In this document: positions 20,964-31,031 of the stretch, one piece after another
How the letters are laid out: each line of letters opens with the position of its first letter
Position numbering within the stretch: position 1 is the first letter of the stretch
Assembly: GCA_963707275.1 (NCBI GenBank)
Contig: CAVPPH010000001.1
Span: 248,001 to 312,000 of the forward strand
Length of the DNA: 64,000 bases
Reading direction: 5' to 3'
DNA from: JACKBK01 sp963707275
GTDB lineage: Bacteria; Chloroflexota; Anaerolineae; JAAEKA01
Made by a program: the position numbers and the translations under genes
The notes under the pieces: model-generated
Told to the model about the DNA's origin: nothing
Seen by the model: the letters and a program-made list of their open reading frames with translations, nothing else
Database searches by the model: none

Positions 20964-21635
20964 CTACCGTAGCCAGAGCCAGCCTACTCTGTCAAGCGCT
21001 CGCCGCCTGGGTGCGCGAGCTAGATGCTGCTCACGTTCGCGGACTGTCGGCTCATGTAGCTTCAGCAACCGCACGCAGGAGTAGAGCTTGATCGCCAGCA
21101 CCACCAGCACCACCGGCACGACCACTGCGTTGGACTTCGTAACCAGCAGCAGCAGGGTAATCAAGCCTGTGTTGCACGCCTTGCCAAGCTTCGACCAGTT
21201 CAGCCTCCAGATGGTGTTGATCGACGTGGTAGAAGTAGTTGGGCGACATGATGGGCCAGCGCAGGTACTGGTTGCTGAGGTAGTGATCCACCACCATGAA
21301 CTGCACCAGGAAGAGCACGATGGCCGGCGCCAGGTGCGGGTAGAGCACCAGGTAGTTCAGGTAGAAGAAAGCCACCGAGAGCCGGTCGGCCAGGATGTCC
21401 CACTGCGCGCCGAAAAGAGTTTCCTGGTTCAGCCGGCGGGCCAGGTAGCCGTCGGCCACGTCGCCGACCCAGTAGACGGCCAGACCGGCCAGGTTCAGCG
21501 TCGGGTCGTGCAGGAAGGCCGATGCGGCAAAGAGGATCGTGGAAACGACGAGACGCAATAGCGTTACCGCATTGGCCGCCGTGCACAGGTTCTCTGGCGG
21601 TCCGTCGCGTGTTCTCGATTCTCGCTGTATGTCAT
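20964..21635 (-). CDS. CDP-alcohol phosphatidyltransferase family protein (frame-disrupted)
   Basis: The family signature DGxxARx8Gx3Dx3D is complete in DGYLARRLNQETLFGAQWD followed by ILAD. These Asp residues bind metal and CDP in enzymes that transfer a phosphatidyl group to an alcohol such as glycerol phosphate, serine or inositol phosphate. Several membrane helices are visible. A frame change near 21200 separates the N-terminal two thirds from a C-terminal part (NWSKLGKACNTG, then VVLVVLAIKLYS) that ends at 20964. The best start is the ATG at 21635 after AGGAGG, which needs one further early frame change; otherwise a GTG or ATG further upstream is used. The alcohol acceptor cannot be told from sequence. 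Confidence 0.8.
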
Positions 21636-21646
21636 TTTGCACCTCC

Positions 21647-22784
21647 TCAGAGCAACACGAGGCCAAGCAGGAGGCTGGTGCTGTTGGCAAGAACGCTTAG
21701 AGCCACCGCTTGCCGACCAGAAACCACAGGCCGGCAGATCAGGGCGATCAGCACTGCCTCGGCGGTGAAGGCAAACACTTCGCTGGCAGGCATGGTGACC
21801 AGGTAAGGAAGGCCGGCAGCGGAGATCATTTCCTTGCTGCCACTGCCAATCATTTCCACAGCCGCGCTGGCAACGGAGGCAGCGCCAAAGATCAGTCCTG
21901 AAACGAGGGGAAGCGCCACGGCCACCAGCCCGACGAGCATCCCTCGCCTGGCCGGATTGAAGGCTGGTCTCAGCCGCACGATCAGACCAGCGTATAGAAG
22001 AGCGGCCAGCAGCGTAAACACGGCAGTGGCCTGTTCGTGAGCGGTGTGGAACGGCCCGAGCGCCGGGAAGGTGAACCACACCACCGGATACGTGGCGAAG
22101 TTGATCAGCCCGATCGTCACCAGGACGCCACCGATGAGCTTTCGTGGAACTCTCAGTATCAGGAGACTGAGCAGCACGGCCCCTATCTCAGCGAGCTGGG
22201 TCACGACAAAGCCAATCGTTGCGTTGGTCGGCCCGCCGTTGCAAGAGCTGTAATTTGCGGCCATTGGGGTTCGACTGCCGATGTCACGATCGTCGGCAAT
22301 GAGCAGACCGGAAGGGGTTACCACCACTCGCAATCCTCTGATCTCCCCAAAATCCATTTGCCTGCTCTCAAAGATACCGACCGCGGCTTGCTGTAACGGT
22401 GTTTCTGAGCGCGGCAGGATGATCAACTGATAGTACGGCTGTTTGCCAAACCTCGGGGCATCGGCGCGACAGGCGTTCCCCTGTGTGCAGGAGAATCTTG
22501 AAGACTTCCATGTCGGGAGTCGATGGCAGACAGCCTGGCAGGGTACAGATTGATACGCCTAACATTCGTGGCGTTTCATACAACAGCGTCGGCGAAGTGC
22601 AGGCAGGATCCTGGCAGCCTGCCAGTTGCAGCACTTCGGGAGTTATAGGCTGTGAGGATTCGTCGAAGAACTCGAACGCCATTCGAGAAAGTGGGGGACC
22701 GGCATTGGCGCTGGCAGACGGCGCTCCCACCAGGAACCAACCCAACGCGGCCAGTACAACAGCGTCAAACAGGTGGATTCTCAT
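21647..22784 (-). CDS. Hypothetical exported/membrane protein with about six C-terminal transmembrane helices
   Basis: ATG at 22784 follows GAGGAAG and opens a signal sequence (HLFDAVVLAALGWFLVGAPS). An extracytoplasmic domain follows, rich in Cys-Pro motifs (LAGCQDPACTSP, CTLPGCLPST), then six hydrophobic helices (for example GFVVTQLAEIGAVLLSLLIL and ALPLVSGLIFGAASVASAAV). An extra G in a GGGG run near 22485 breaks the frame. With one G removed it reads on as LLHTGNACRADAPRFGKQPY. The stop at 21647 lies 11 bp before the phosphatidyltransferase start. I recognise no family; similar signal-ectodomain-multihelix proteins occur in Chloroflexota. Confidence 0.7.
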
Positions 22785-22880
22785 TTTGACTTCCTCATTT
22801 CGCGGACTGGCAACCACTCTGATGGTTGTCGTACCGGTTCCGTGACAAGCTGTTCTTTACGCAATACAACGGCTGCGCCC

Positions 22881-25800
22881 TTACCCAAGGCTCATCAGAT
22901 ACGCCAACAGGTCGTCCAGCTCCGCCGGGCTGAGAATCTCACCGTAGGTATGCGGCATGATCTGCGCCAGACACGGGCCGTCGGGACACAACGGAGCGAG
23001 CCTGGCTTCGGCGTCAATGATAGACTGGCGCAGATATTCCTCCGCCGTCAGGGCTGGATCGCGTCCTGCCGCCGCCGTGGCGACACCTGCCAGATCAGGC
23101 CCCACGATCCCGCCTTGTCCCGGCCTCCCATGACAGCCCACACAGCCTTGCCCCACGAACAGCGCTATGCCGCGTTGCGCCCCTTCGCCGATCGGTGCCG
23201 GCGCCGGGCTTGATGATGTCGCCGGAAGAGCCGGCTCTGGCGTAATCGTCTCCTCCCACCAGAGCGTGGCAGCCCATCCACCCCACAGCTCGGCCCCCGT
23301 TTCAACATCCCAGACCCGGAAGCGGCCATCAGGCCCGCCGGTTACGATCTGGCTGCCGTCCGGGCTCCACGCGACGGAGTTGGCGCCGTGGACATTGCCT
23401 GCCAGCAATACCATCTCGCCGGTTTCACTGTCCCAGACGCCGGCGGCTTCGAAGCCGGAGGTGGCCAGCCGGCTCCCGTCCGGGCTGAAGGCCACGGTTC
23501 GTGCGCCGATGGGAATGGTATACAACTGGCTCGCAGAAGGCAGGTCATAGACGACTACCGGGTAATCGGGAAGAGCCAGCAGCCTGCCATCCGGGCTCAC
23601 AGCCGGAGCGCCGACATAGCCTGGGTCGTAGCCGGGCAGGGTAGTGACCAAGTCACCGCTCTCCGCATTCCACAATTGCACTGTCTCGCCGCCGCCCACA
23701 AGCAGGTTGCCATCCGGACTGAAAGCAATGTTGGCGATCGCGCTCTCGACTGTTGTAGTCATCACTCGTTCACCAGACGCGGCATCCCACAGGATCGGTG
23801 CATCGGAATCGGGATCCACGGTCGCGAGTTGCGTGCCGTCAGGCGACCAGGCTACCGAATTGATGGACAGCTCATGCGCCAGTTCCAGTGCCACGTCTCC
23901 GGTCCGTGTGTCGATCACGCGTGCTACCGGATTGGTGTACGCGACAGCAATGCTCGCACCGTCCGGGCTGAAGGCCAGATGGCCATCGGTGGTGGCGATT
24001 ACCCGGCCGTCCAGCGGCAGTGCGACCTCGCGCAGCATCTCACCCGTCGTGGCATCCCAGAGGCGCAGCCAACTGGGCCCCGACTCGCTGAGGGTAGCGA
24101 TCTGACTGCCATCGGGGCTGAATGCAACGCTGAAGATGATCGGGTCGTCGACGATCTCGATCATCACGTCCTGCAATTCCCACCACGAAGTCAACATCTG
24201 TGCAAACTCCGGAAAGAGCTGCGGGTTCTGGTTGAAGAAGACCTGCGTGTAGAGGAGGCCATTCGAATAGCTCGCCTCCTGCGCATCCCAGATGTGCGCG
24301 ACCTGTAGTGGTCCACCTGCCGGGTCCGCCAATTCAGGCATATGGTCATGCACCAGCGCGATGGCAGCCAGCAGGTCATCACCGGCCTCCTGCAATGTTT
24401 GCATGTCAGGCGCAGGCTGTGAGCCGAGGATTAGCTTGACCAGCCCGCGGATCGAATAGGCCGCATAGTCCCTGGGGATCTCCTCCAGGCGAACGGTTGC
24501 TTCGTCAGCTTGCCGCAACAGCCAACCACGGTCTGCCATGTTCAGTTGAGCCATGATCTGTAGCATGGCGATGAATTGACCGGCTGCCGAGTTCGAGGTC
24601 CTGGGTGGTCATCAACTGTAGTTCAACCATCGCAGCCTGGAAGTCTGCAGTCGCTTGTGTTTCATCGGTTTCGAAGAGCGCCAGCGCCTCGTTCAGGTCG
24701 ATGGCGCCTTGCAGCCCTTGCGCAGCCAGCATATCCGGCGCCAACTCCAGCGCCTTGGCGATGTCTTCAGCAGCCTTTTCCAGGGCCGTTGCGTCGTCGA
24801 AATCGTCGAGTTGGCGAACTGCTGCACGCAGGTAGGTCCAGGCTCGCAGGGCGTAGGCATCGGCGCGGTCTGGCTCGGCCTCGATAGCCGCGTCGATGTT
24901 GGCCAAGGCTTCCTGGATGCTGCCGTCGATAGCCAGCGTCGCGCCCCGATACAGCATCGCATCAGGCCAGTCTGGCCGCAATGTCAGCGCGCGATCGAAA
25001 TGTGCGAATGCCAAGCCGATGCGCCCGTCGACCAGGCTTTCGAGGCCGCGCTGGATGTTTCCTTCGGGCGTATCGTCCGTCAAGGGAGCCAACAAGGCAG
25101 GCTCAATCGCGATCACACCCACATTCGCGACGGATATCACGGCGCTCGACGCGATTTCCGGTGCAACGATATCCACAGGAATGCCGTAGTCAAACATGCG
25201 CGCGGTCATCGACACGGTGGCGCTGGCGTCGACCATGCCGCCGAAGTCCATGTCACCCTCGCTAGTCGAGCGCACGATAGTCAGGTCATCCTGGCTGATC
25301 CAGTACTCGATCCGCATGTCGGCGTTCATCTCGCCCAGCGGTTCGCCGAGGTTGAACGGCAGTGCGGCGCGTCCCGATAGATAGTAGACCGGCGCATCGT
25401 CCAGAGTCTCCTGGCCCACGAGTTCCAATTCCTCGAAGTCAGCCGGGTCCATCACCAGATCTGCCGGGTCGAACATGGTGCCGGACTGGACGTCTCGTTG
25501 CCATCTGCTGGTCAAGGGGTTGAGCACGAATGACTCTTCGCCGATGACAACTAGTTCGGTTTCGGCATCCATGCCTTGACTTGACGTCAACAAGGTTCCC
25601 TTCATCCGGTCTGGTGGCTCCACAACGCCTGTCAACCGCATGGCAATTTCAATATCGTCTCCGATGTCCGGTCCGCTTAACACCAGGGTCATATCCAGGT
25701 CAATGCTATAGGGCGTAGTCTGTTGGGAGTCATACGCCGCCTGCAGAATAGCCTGCGCGGACAGTGGCGTCGGTGTGGCCGTCGGCTCTGGTGTTGCGGT

Positions 25801-25950
25801 GGGCGGCATCGGCGTTGCGGTGGCTGGCGCCGGTGTCGCGGTGGGTGGAACCGGGGTAGGTGTGGGCTCCGTGCGTTCACCGCACGCCACCAGCAGGACG
25901 GCGAGTGCGGCCAACGAGATTATCAGCACGAGACGTTTTGTGGTGAACAT
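22881..25950 (-). CDS. Lipoprotein fusing LppX/LolA-like, TPR, WD40 (seven repeats) and cytochrome c domains
   Basis: The start at 25950 opens a lipoprotein signal with lipobox LLVAC, followed by a Thr/Pro linker. Domains in order are: an LppX/LolA-like beta domain (about residues 60-255; AYDSQQTTPYSIDLDMTLVL, DFEELELVGQETLDDAPVYY); a TPR-like helical region (about 290-450); seven WD40 repeats (24150-23250; VAFSPDGSQIAT-type cores); and a C-terminal class I cytochrome c (23190-22881) with CVGCH as heme site and IMPHTYGEILSPAELDDLLA holding the distal Met. An extra G near 24590 breaks the frame (read as ELAAGQFIAMLQ when corrected). The protein is probably tethered on the outer face of the membrane. 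A redox or heme-dependent sensing or electron-transfer role is inference. Confidence 0.8.
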
Positions 25951-26021
25951 AGCAGCTTCCTCCTTATGCCTCAGGTCGGCGATTAAATTCTTACCCGGCA
26001 GGGACGCATCGGTCGTTCACA

Positions 26022-28510
26022 TCACTGCTCCAGGACAGGTATCTGAACGGGAGCATCGAACGCGCCAAACTCCAGAACATAGGTGATCGTCCAGTCGACA
26101 TACGGCGTTTTGAGAGATATCTCGTACTGGACACGCTGGGTGAGCAGGTTCTCGCGTTCAATCCATGCTTTTCCGGTTACCTGCGTTCTTGTTCCGAGTA
26201 TCCGTTCATCCAGCGTCGGCTCCAGCGCAAAGAACTCGCGTGGGTGCACTGCAAAGGCAATCAGGTAGGGATCGTCGCTCCCTGCGTTCTCCATCTCCTC
26301 GAATCGTGCCGCCCTTGCGAGAGTTCTCAGGGGTGCTCAGGGCAAGGAGGCTCTTCGCTGACGGTAGCCCTTGAGCCAGCGACGGCACCCGCGACTGCCA
26401 TTTATCATCCGGATTACTTCTCACGACAGTCGGTCCGCCATCCAGTTGCAGCATCTCCCAGGTTTCATTCGAGGTGTTCCACCAGCCATGTAAGTCGCTG
26501 GGAAGTCTGAGGTCGGCAGTTATCGTGATGATCCGGGTCGGTCCGGCTTCCATTTCGCCCGCACTATCCCGATCGTCGTTGTCTACGGTCATGCTTACTG
26601 TCAGCGTCTGTAGTTCCGCCATCGCCTCCTGGTTGCGGGCCAGAAGCTCTGTGGCTGTCAGGCCATCAACTTTGGTTGCTGTCGCTGCCGCTTCGTCCGG
26701 CGTTTCTGGCGCGAGATCCCAGATGTGGACCAGGTTGCTCTGGCTGGCCGCCAGGTAGCGCCCGTCAGGAGAGAAGTCCACATTCATGATGTCGTACTGG
26801 TTGCCAGTGGAGAACGTGGCTATGGGCTGGTCGAATTCGGGAGCGGCCCACAACCGCACTGTGCCGAACACCTCGGATGTTGCCAGCAGCTTGCCATCTG
26901 GTGAAAGAGCCAGGGCCAGTGTTGGGTACTTGCCTATTCCGGGATCCTCAGCAGGAATTATCGGGTCTGGACGGGCGCCAGGCGTATCCAAGACCCACGC
27001 AAAGACAGGATCCTTGAAACCCACCGAGAACAATGTATCTCCATCGGCTGTAATGGCTATGTCGTATACGGGCATGTCGTGGCCTGCAAGTACTCGAGGG
27101 CGCGCTGCCAGGTCGTTCATATCCCATACATGGAGGGTGCTGTCCTCGCTGCCAGTGATCAGGGTCGTTCCGTCAGGCATAAACAGCAGGTCTCGGATTG
27201 GAGCCTCGTGGCCCTCCAGAACGATCGGAACCGCTTCGGGGTTTGCGGTGTCCCAAAGGTACACCAGGCCATCGTCACCCCCTGCCGCCACAGTACGATT
27301 ATCAGATGAGTAGGCGATGGCCTGGACATGGACTCCATCGGTTACAGCCAGCGAGAGCGGTTCAGCCTCCAGATCCGTCAGATCGTACAGCAGCGCCTCG
27401 CCCAGCGTACCGGCGGCCAGGGTCCGGTTATCAGGCGAAAAGGACAACGAGTAGAAATCAGCCGCCAAGAAATAGGGCGCGTCATCTCCCTTGTTCAAGA
27501 GCTCCGGGTGGTCTAGATATCGCCCGTATATCTGTGGGTCCTTCGTCTGCCACAGGTAGAGGAACGCGTCGTCATCACACACGGCCAGGGTCTGGCCATC
27601 GGGCGAGAAAGCGATATCGAGAACTGGATCCGAAGTGGCCATGCTTAACTGAGTGGCATAGGGCGCAGGCTCCGGTATCGTCACTGGTTCGTCGAAGCTA
27701 TCCTGGTCGACCGAAACATCACTCTGTATCTCCCCTCCGGGGCCCGAGAGGATCATGCTTACCTCATAGCGTCGCGGCAAGAAGTCATCTTTGCCGATCC
27801 AACCTTTGATCGAGGCGCTGGAGTCTCTGCAGACTGAACGCCTGTAATACCTGGGGATCGGAACCCAACAATGTGCCCAAGTCTACGGCGGACTTAACGA
27901 CATAGCTGGCGACGTTGTCGATCGTTTCCTGGCCAACTACTTGAGCCTCATCGCCGAACTTTCCGAGGCCCGTCTGCTCCAAGGGATTCTCGACCGCTTC
28001 TGCCGGCATCCTGACCCACAACTCGTCGCCGTGCTGACGCATGAAGGCCTCGGTTTCGCTCAGAACAACCATCTCGAACGGCGTGCCTGCAGCATCACAT
28101 GCCATGTATAGGCGGGCCGGCTGTTCGAGCACTCCATCACACGTCAGGATGATCGAGCCACCCGGCACAACCACCTCTTGCTCCAGTCTGATCCGGGCGG
28201 AATGGATCGCTTCCTCGGCTGCTCGTGCCCGTTTCAGTATCTCGGCAACGGATAGGGAATTGAGCGAAATCTCGGATTCAAGGGTCTCGGTAGGCCGGAC
28301 AGCCGTGTCGGTCAGATGGGCTGGCGTGTCCGTCGACGGCATGGTGGGGGTCGGCGTAGGCGCCTCCGTGGCGACCTGAGCTGCCTCAGTTTCGGTGGGC
28401 GCCACAGCCACCTCGGTGGCCAGCGGCTTCTCGTCGGCCGGGCAGCCGGCCAGCAGCAGGGCAATCGTCATCAGGCTGATCACCGTTGCCAGGTTTCTTG
28501 ATGTAGTCAT
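26022..28510 (-). CDS. Lipoprotein with WD40 propeller (seven repeats) between two LppX/LolA-like domains
   Basis: ATG at 28510 opens a lipoprotein signal (LATVISLMTIALLLAGC), then a Thr/Pro linker. An LppX/LolA-like domain follows (about 28260-27690; ILKRARAAEEAIHSARIRLE, QVVGQETIDNVASYVV, ending SFDEPVTIPEP). Seven WD40 repeats come next (27640-26720; IAFSPDGQTLAV, VWDMNDL). A second LppX/LolA-like domain closes the protein (26680-26022; LLARNQEAMAELQTLTVSM, ending FDAPVQIPVLEQ). Frame changes lie near 27815 and 26300. LppX/LolA folds bind lipids or lipoproteins in characterised families; whether that holds here is unknown. The neighbouring gene at 25950 shares the lipobox, linker, LppX-like domain and WD40, so the two are probably paralogous. 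Confidence 0.75.
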
Positions 28511-28537
28511 GACAGTAACCTCCTCGAATTGACAGGC

Positions 28538-29701
28538 TCAACAATTGCAATCGCAGCCTCCGCAATCGCAGCCTCCGCAATCACATCCTCCGCAATCGCA
28601 GTCTCCGCAGTCACAGCCGTTGCAATCGCCGTTGCAACAGCAATCATCCGCGCCGCCGCAGTCACAGCAACTACCGTCGCGGTCGCAGTCAGCGCATTCG
28701 CAGCATTCACAACAGTAACAGCATCCCGTCCAGTCACCTCCAGGACAAAAGCAGGCATTCGATCCCTGATCGAAGCTGGAATCCTCGTCTTCAACCTCTC
28801 GAATACTGTGGGCTATGGGAGAGCCTGTGTTGATGCCAAGCACTCGTCTGGTGCTGGACGGCAGGCCGGTCAACAGCACAGCTTCCAGAACCGGCTGAAA
28901 GCGCAGCAATTCGACTTCCTTCCATGCCTGAGCGATCTGCTGCTGGCACTTTGACGTAATCCGCCGCGCCTGTGCCCGCACGGAGCCAGCATCTGCCCGC
29001 TCGCCGTCCGTCGAGACTGCGAAGTAGTTGAACCGGCCGCGCCGGCTGTCGTCATCCAGATCCCGGTAAGCGTCCAGAGCATAGATCAGCGTGCCCAGGC
29101 TGTGTCCGGCCTCGTACAATGGCTCCACATTGCGGTCGTTGCCGGCGACGCGCGCTGTGTGCGCCAGAATCGACCCAAAGGCGCGCGCGCTGGGAAGGGC
29201 GGCTTCAGCTGAGTTGCTTCCGTCTGTCACCTGCTTTTCGACCCATGACTGCCCGGCCAAATCGCGATAGACCTCGGCTACCGGGAAACCGCTGGCGCGC
29301 AGGGTGTGCTCGGCTCGGTCGAATCGGGACCGCGATACTGAGATGAGCGCGCGGCACGCCGCGGCGCGTGGACCGTGCTCATCTACCCGCTCATCCTCCA
29401 ACTTCGCTCTCAGGCCGCAAAGGGTGACCGCGGCGGCGTAAGCAGGCGCCGGCCCGGCTTCGAACACCGGCATCGGCCGGCTCCATGGCTGGCAACGGGT
29501 CGAACGGGTGATCACCGGCGCGTTCGGCGACTGGGCCGCTGTCATCATGGCCAGAAAAGTCGCGTCCCGGTTGATGAGCAGCCGCGCCGGTTGACCATAC
29601 TGCGACGCCATCGCGTTGCACAGCCCGCAGAACGTGCTGCGGTAGAGGTCGACATCCCGGCCGATCTGGCAGTGGCAAGGAGCTGGGAGATAGCCGAACA
29701 T
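28538..29701 (-). CDS. DUF5685 family protein with extremely cysteine-rich C-terminal tail
   Basis: The ATG at 29701 sits after GAGGAGGATCC, where the GAGGAG overlaps the TGA of the preceding gene. The N-terminus has the DUF5685 pattern (MFGYLPAP, YRSTFCGLCNAMASQYGQPA), with a mainly helical body (LYEAGHSLGTLIYALDAYRD, DDDSRRGRFNYF). The last 71 residues hold 28 cysteines, with Cys-Asp-Cys-Gly-Gly steps repeated near the end, terminating CDCNC and TGA at 28538. Such tails occur in this family and suggest metal binding or extensive disulfides; neither is proven. The full length of 387 residues is intact with no frame change. It lies between the membrane-protein gene (14 bp upstream) and the WD40 lipoprotein gene (27 bp downstream). 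Confidence 0.8.
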   Translation of the reverse strand: MFGYLPAPCHCQIGRDVDLYRSTFCGLCNAMASQYGQPARLLINRDATFLAMMTAAQSPNAPVITRSTRCQPWSRPMPVFEAGPAPAYAAAVTLCGLRAKLEDERVDEHGPRAAACRALISVSRSRFDRAEHTLRASGFPVAEVYRDLAGQSWVEKQVTDGSNSAEAALPSARAFGSILAHTARVAGNDRNVEPLYEAGHSLGTLIYALDAYRDLDDDSRRGRFNYFAVSTDGERADAGSVRAQARRITSKCQQQIAQAWKEVELLRFQPVLEAVLLTGLPSSTRRVLGINTGSPIAHSIREVEDEDSSFDQGSNACFCPGGDWTGCCYCCECCECADCDRDGSCCDCGGADDCCCNGDCNGCDCGDCDCGGCDCGGCDCGGCDCNC

Positions 29702-29715
29702 TGCGGGGATCCTCC

Positions 29716-30615
29716 TCAGAAAAGCCTTGACTGGGAACTCGCGGATGGTTCGCTTATCGGATCTCTCGGATGTATCCAACGCCGTCGGTCCAGAACCACC
29801 GAAAGCAATATGTCGCCGTTTGGCAGGCCGTTTGCCGCGATTTTGGTGGTGATCGGAATGGGCCATCGCCCGGATTTGATGATGATGGTGTCATCGACGA
29901 CGCTGACCTCGCGCCAGGGATGCCACGTGCTGCCGCGCCGAACGCCCTTGTCGGTGTGAATGGCAACCTTGCCAAACGCCACCTCTGCGCCGTTTTGCAA
30001 CACCGTGAGGGCATGCTGTCTGCGGCGGTCGAGCGTGTGCCCCTGGATCGTGTCCATCAGATCGACCACAGCGGCCAGCGTGCCGCAGATGCTGATCGGA
30101 CCGGTGCGTTGGCCGGAGACTTTGTACTCGCGCATGTGTCCCATCAGGAACATCATCATGGGAACGAATACCAGGCTGGCCAGGTCACCGCCGAACCAGC
30201 CTTCCGAGTTGAAGGAGAACTCCTGGCGACGTACCTCGCTGATCTCCTCCCAACCCATTTCGCGCCAAACACCCTGGTGGAAATAGGCGATTCCATTAGG
30301 GTACTCGACCGCCATATCGCGCCACCCCAGTACCAGCGGACCAAGTTTGCGCGCAGTGGTAAACGTTATCCAGCCGATGAAACCCAGCATCAGCGCCGCT
30401 ATTGAAAGACCCCGAAACAGGTCGAACGGCTCATCCCAACCGATGTTTTCGACGATCATGAACATCATCATTCCGGCAAGCCCGGCGATAGCCGTCCAGA
30501 CCAGAATGCGCGCAGGAAACAGCAGTTGCGAAAGCAGATTCTGCCGGTAGACCTTGACCGGTTCACCCAGGTTTAGCGGCAAACCCTGGAGTTTCGCGTC
30601 TCTTGTACGGGCCAT
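29716..30615 (-). CDS. DUF6585-like membrane protein with PH-like cytoplasmic region
   Basis: ATG at 30615 follows GGGAGGTGC and gives about 299 residues. The N-terminal segment (PLNLGEPVKVYRQNLLSQLL) leads into two membrane helices (ILVWTAIAGLAGMMMFMIVE and LSIAALMLGFIGWITFTTAR). The soluble remainder contains a PH-like beta pattern (VLGWRDMAVEYPNGIAYFHQ, WEEISEVRRQEF) as in DUF6585 proteins. It is the first gene downstream of the promoter near 30850 and probably heads the long minus-strand cluster. The DUF6585 assignment is from memory of the opening and the two-helix layout and is moderate in certainty. Its function is unknown. Confidence 0.65.
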   Translation of the reverse strand: MARTRDAKLQGLPLNLGEPVKVYRQNLLSQLLFPARILVWTAIAGLAGMMMFMIVENIGWDEPFDLFRGLSIAALMLGFIGWITFTTARKLGPLVLGWRDMAVEYPNGIAYFHQGVWREMGWEEISEVRRQEFSFNSEGWFGGDLASLVFVPMMMFLMGHMREYKVSGQRTGPISICGTLAAVVDLMDTIQGHTLDRRRQHALTVLQNGAEVAFGKVAIHTDKGVRRGSTWHPWREVSVVDDTIIIKSGRWPIPITTKIAANGLPNGDILLSVVLDRRRWIHPRDPISEPSASSQSRLF

Positions 30616-30851
30616 CAGCGCACCTCCCTTGCTATGCACATGCGCCGCACCGGGGCAGCAACTGACCCGGCAGCATTCGATTGTTTCTCCACCAACCTCA
30701 AATCAGTACAGATGATAACAGTGCGGCAATATCCCCAGGATTGCGGCATTGCCTGAACAGGCCAAGACACCCCTATTAACAATCAAACCCCGATGACCGC
30801 CGCCAACCCGGGAGGTCTAACAACGGTCTTTCTTGACATTGATCTTGTTCT

Positions 30852-30886
30852 ATTGTATCACAAATTTGATGAACTTTGATGAATAA
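30852..30886 (-). promoter_or_regulatory. Candidate extended -10 promoter for the long minus-strand cluster
   Basis: On the minus strand TGATACAAT (complement of 30852-30860) is an extended -10 element. The -35 region (ATCAAA/TTCATC) is poor, as is usual for extended -10 promoters. Transcription would begin near 30845, leaving a leader of about 230 nt before the ATG at 30615. Confidence 0.4.
30865..30883. promoter_or_regulatory. Direct repeat (TTTGATGAA twice, 10-bp period) at the -35 region
   Basis: TTTGATGAA occurs at 30865-30873 and again at 30875-30883. The two copies are one helical turn apart and lie immediately upstream of the candidate -10 element. The placement fits an operator or activator site for the downstream cluster. 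No known regulator box is recognised. Confidence 0.35.
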
Positions 30887-31031
30887 TCGCAGGCAAATCC
30901 GTGACAATTTTGCAAGGATCTCCGGCAGTGGCGGCGCGTGAAAGTCTCGGATGCGCGTCTATCGCCAACAATCCGATATCTTCAAGATGCACACCGCGGC
31001 GAACAGGGGTGCCAATAAGACAGACCGGTAG

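Larger units (their letters stand above)
30616..31031. other. AT-richer intergenic region upstream of the long minus-strand cluster
   Basis: No coding sequence is supported. The segment from about 30780 to 30900 is distinctly AT-rich compared with the rest of the window and holds the candidate promoter and direct repeats described separately. The remainder (30616-30780) would be transcribed leader; I see no riboswitch pattern in it. Confidence 0.6.

Noticed and set aside
28529..28954. Plus-strand frame rich in Ala/Ile/Val (possible hydrophobic peptide)
   Set aside because: It is the antisense of the Cys-rich tail of the DUF5685 protein and has no ribosome-binding site. Its composition follows from the tandem codons on the other strand.
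30834..30862. Plus-strand TTGACA-17-TATCAC promoter
   Set aside because: No plus-strand gene follows for about 4 kb. The overlapping minus-strand extended -10 element faces the gene cluster and fits better, although an antisense RNA cannot be excluded.
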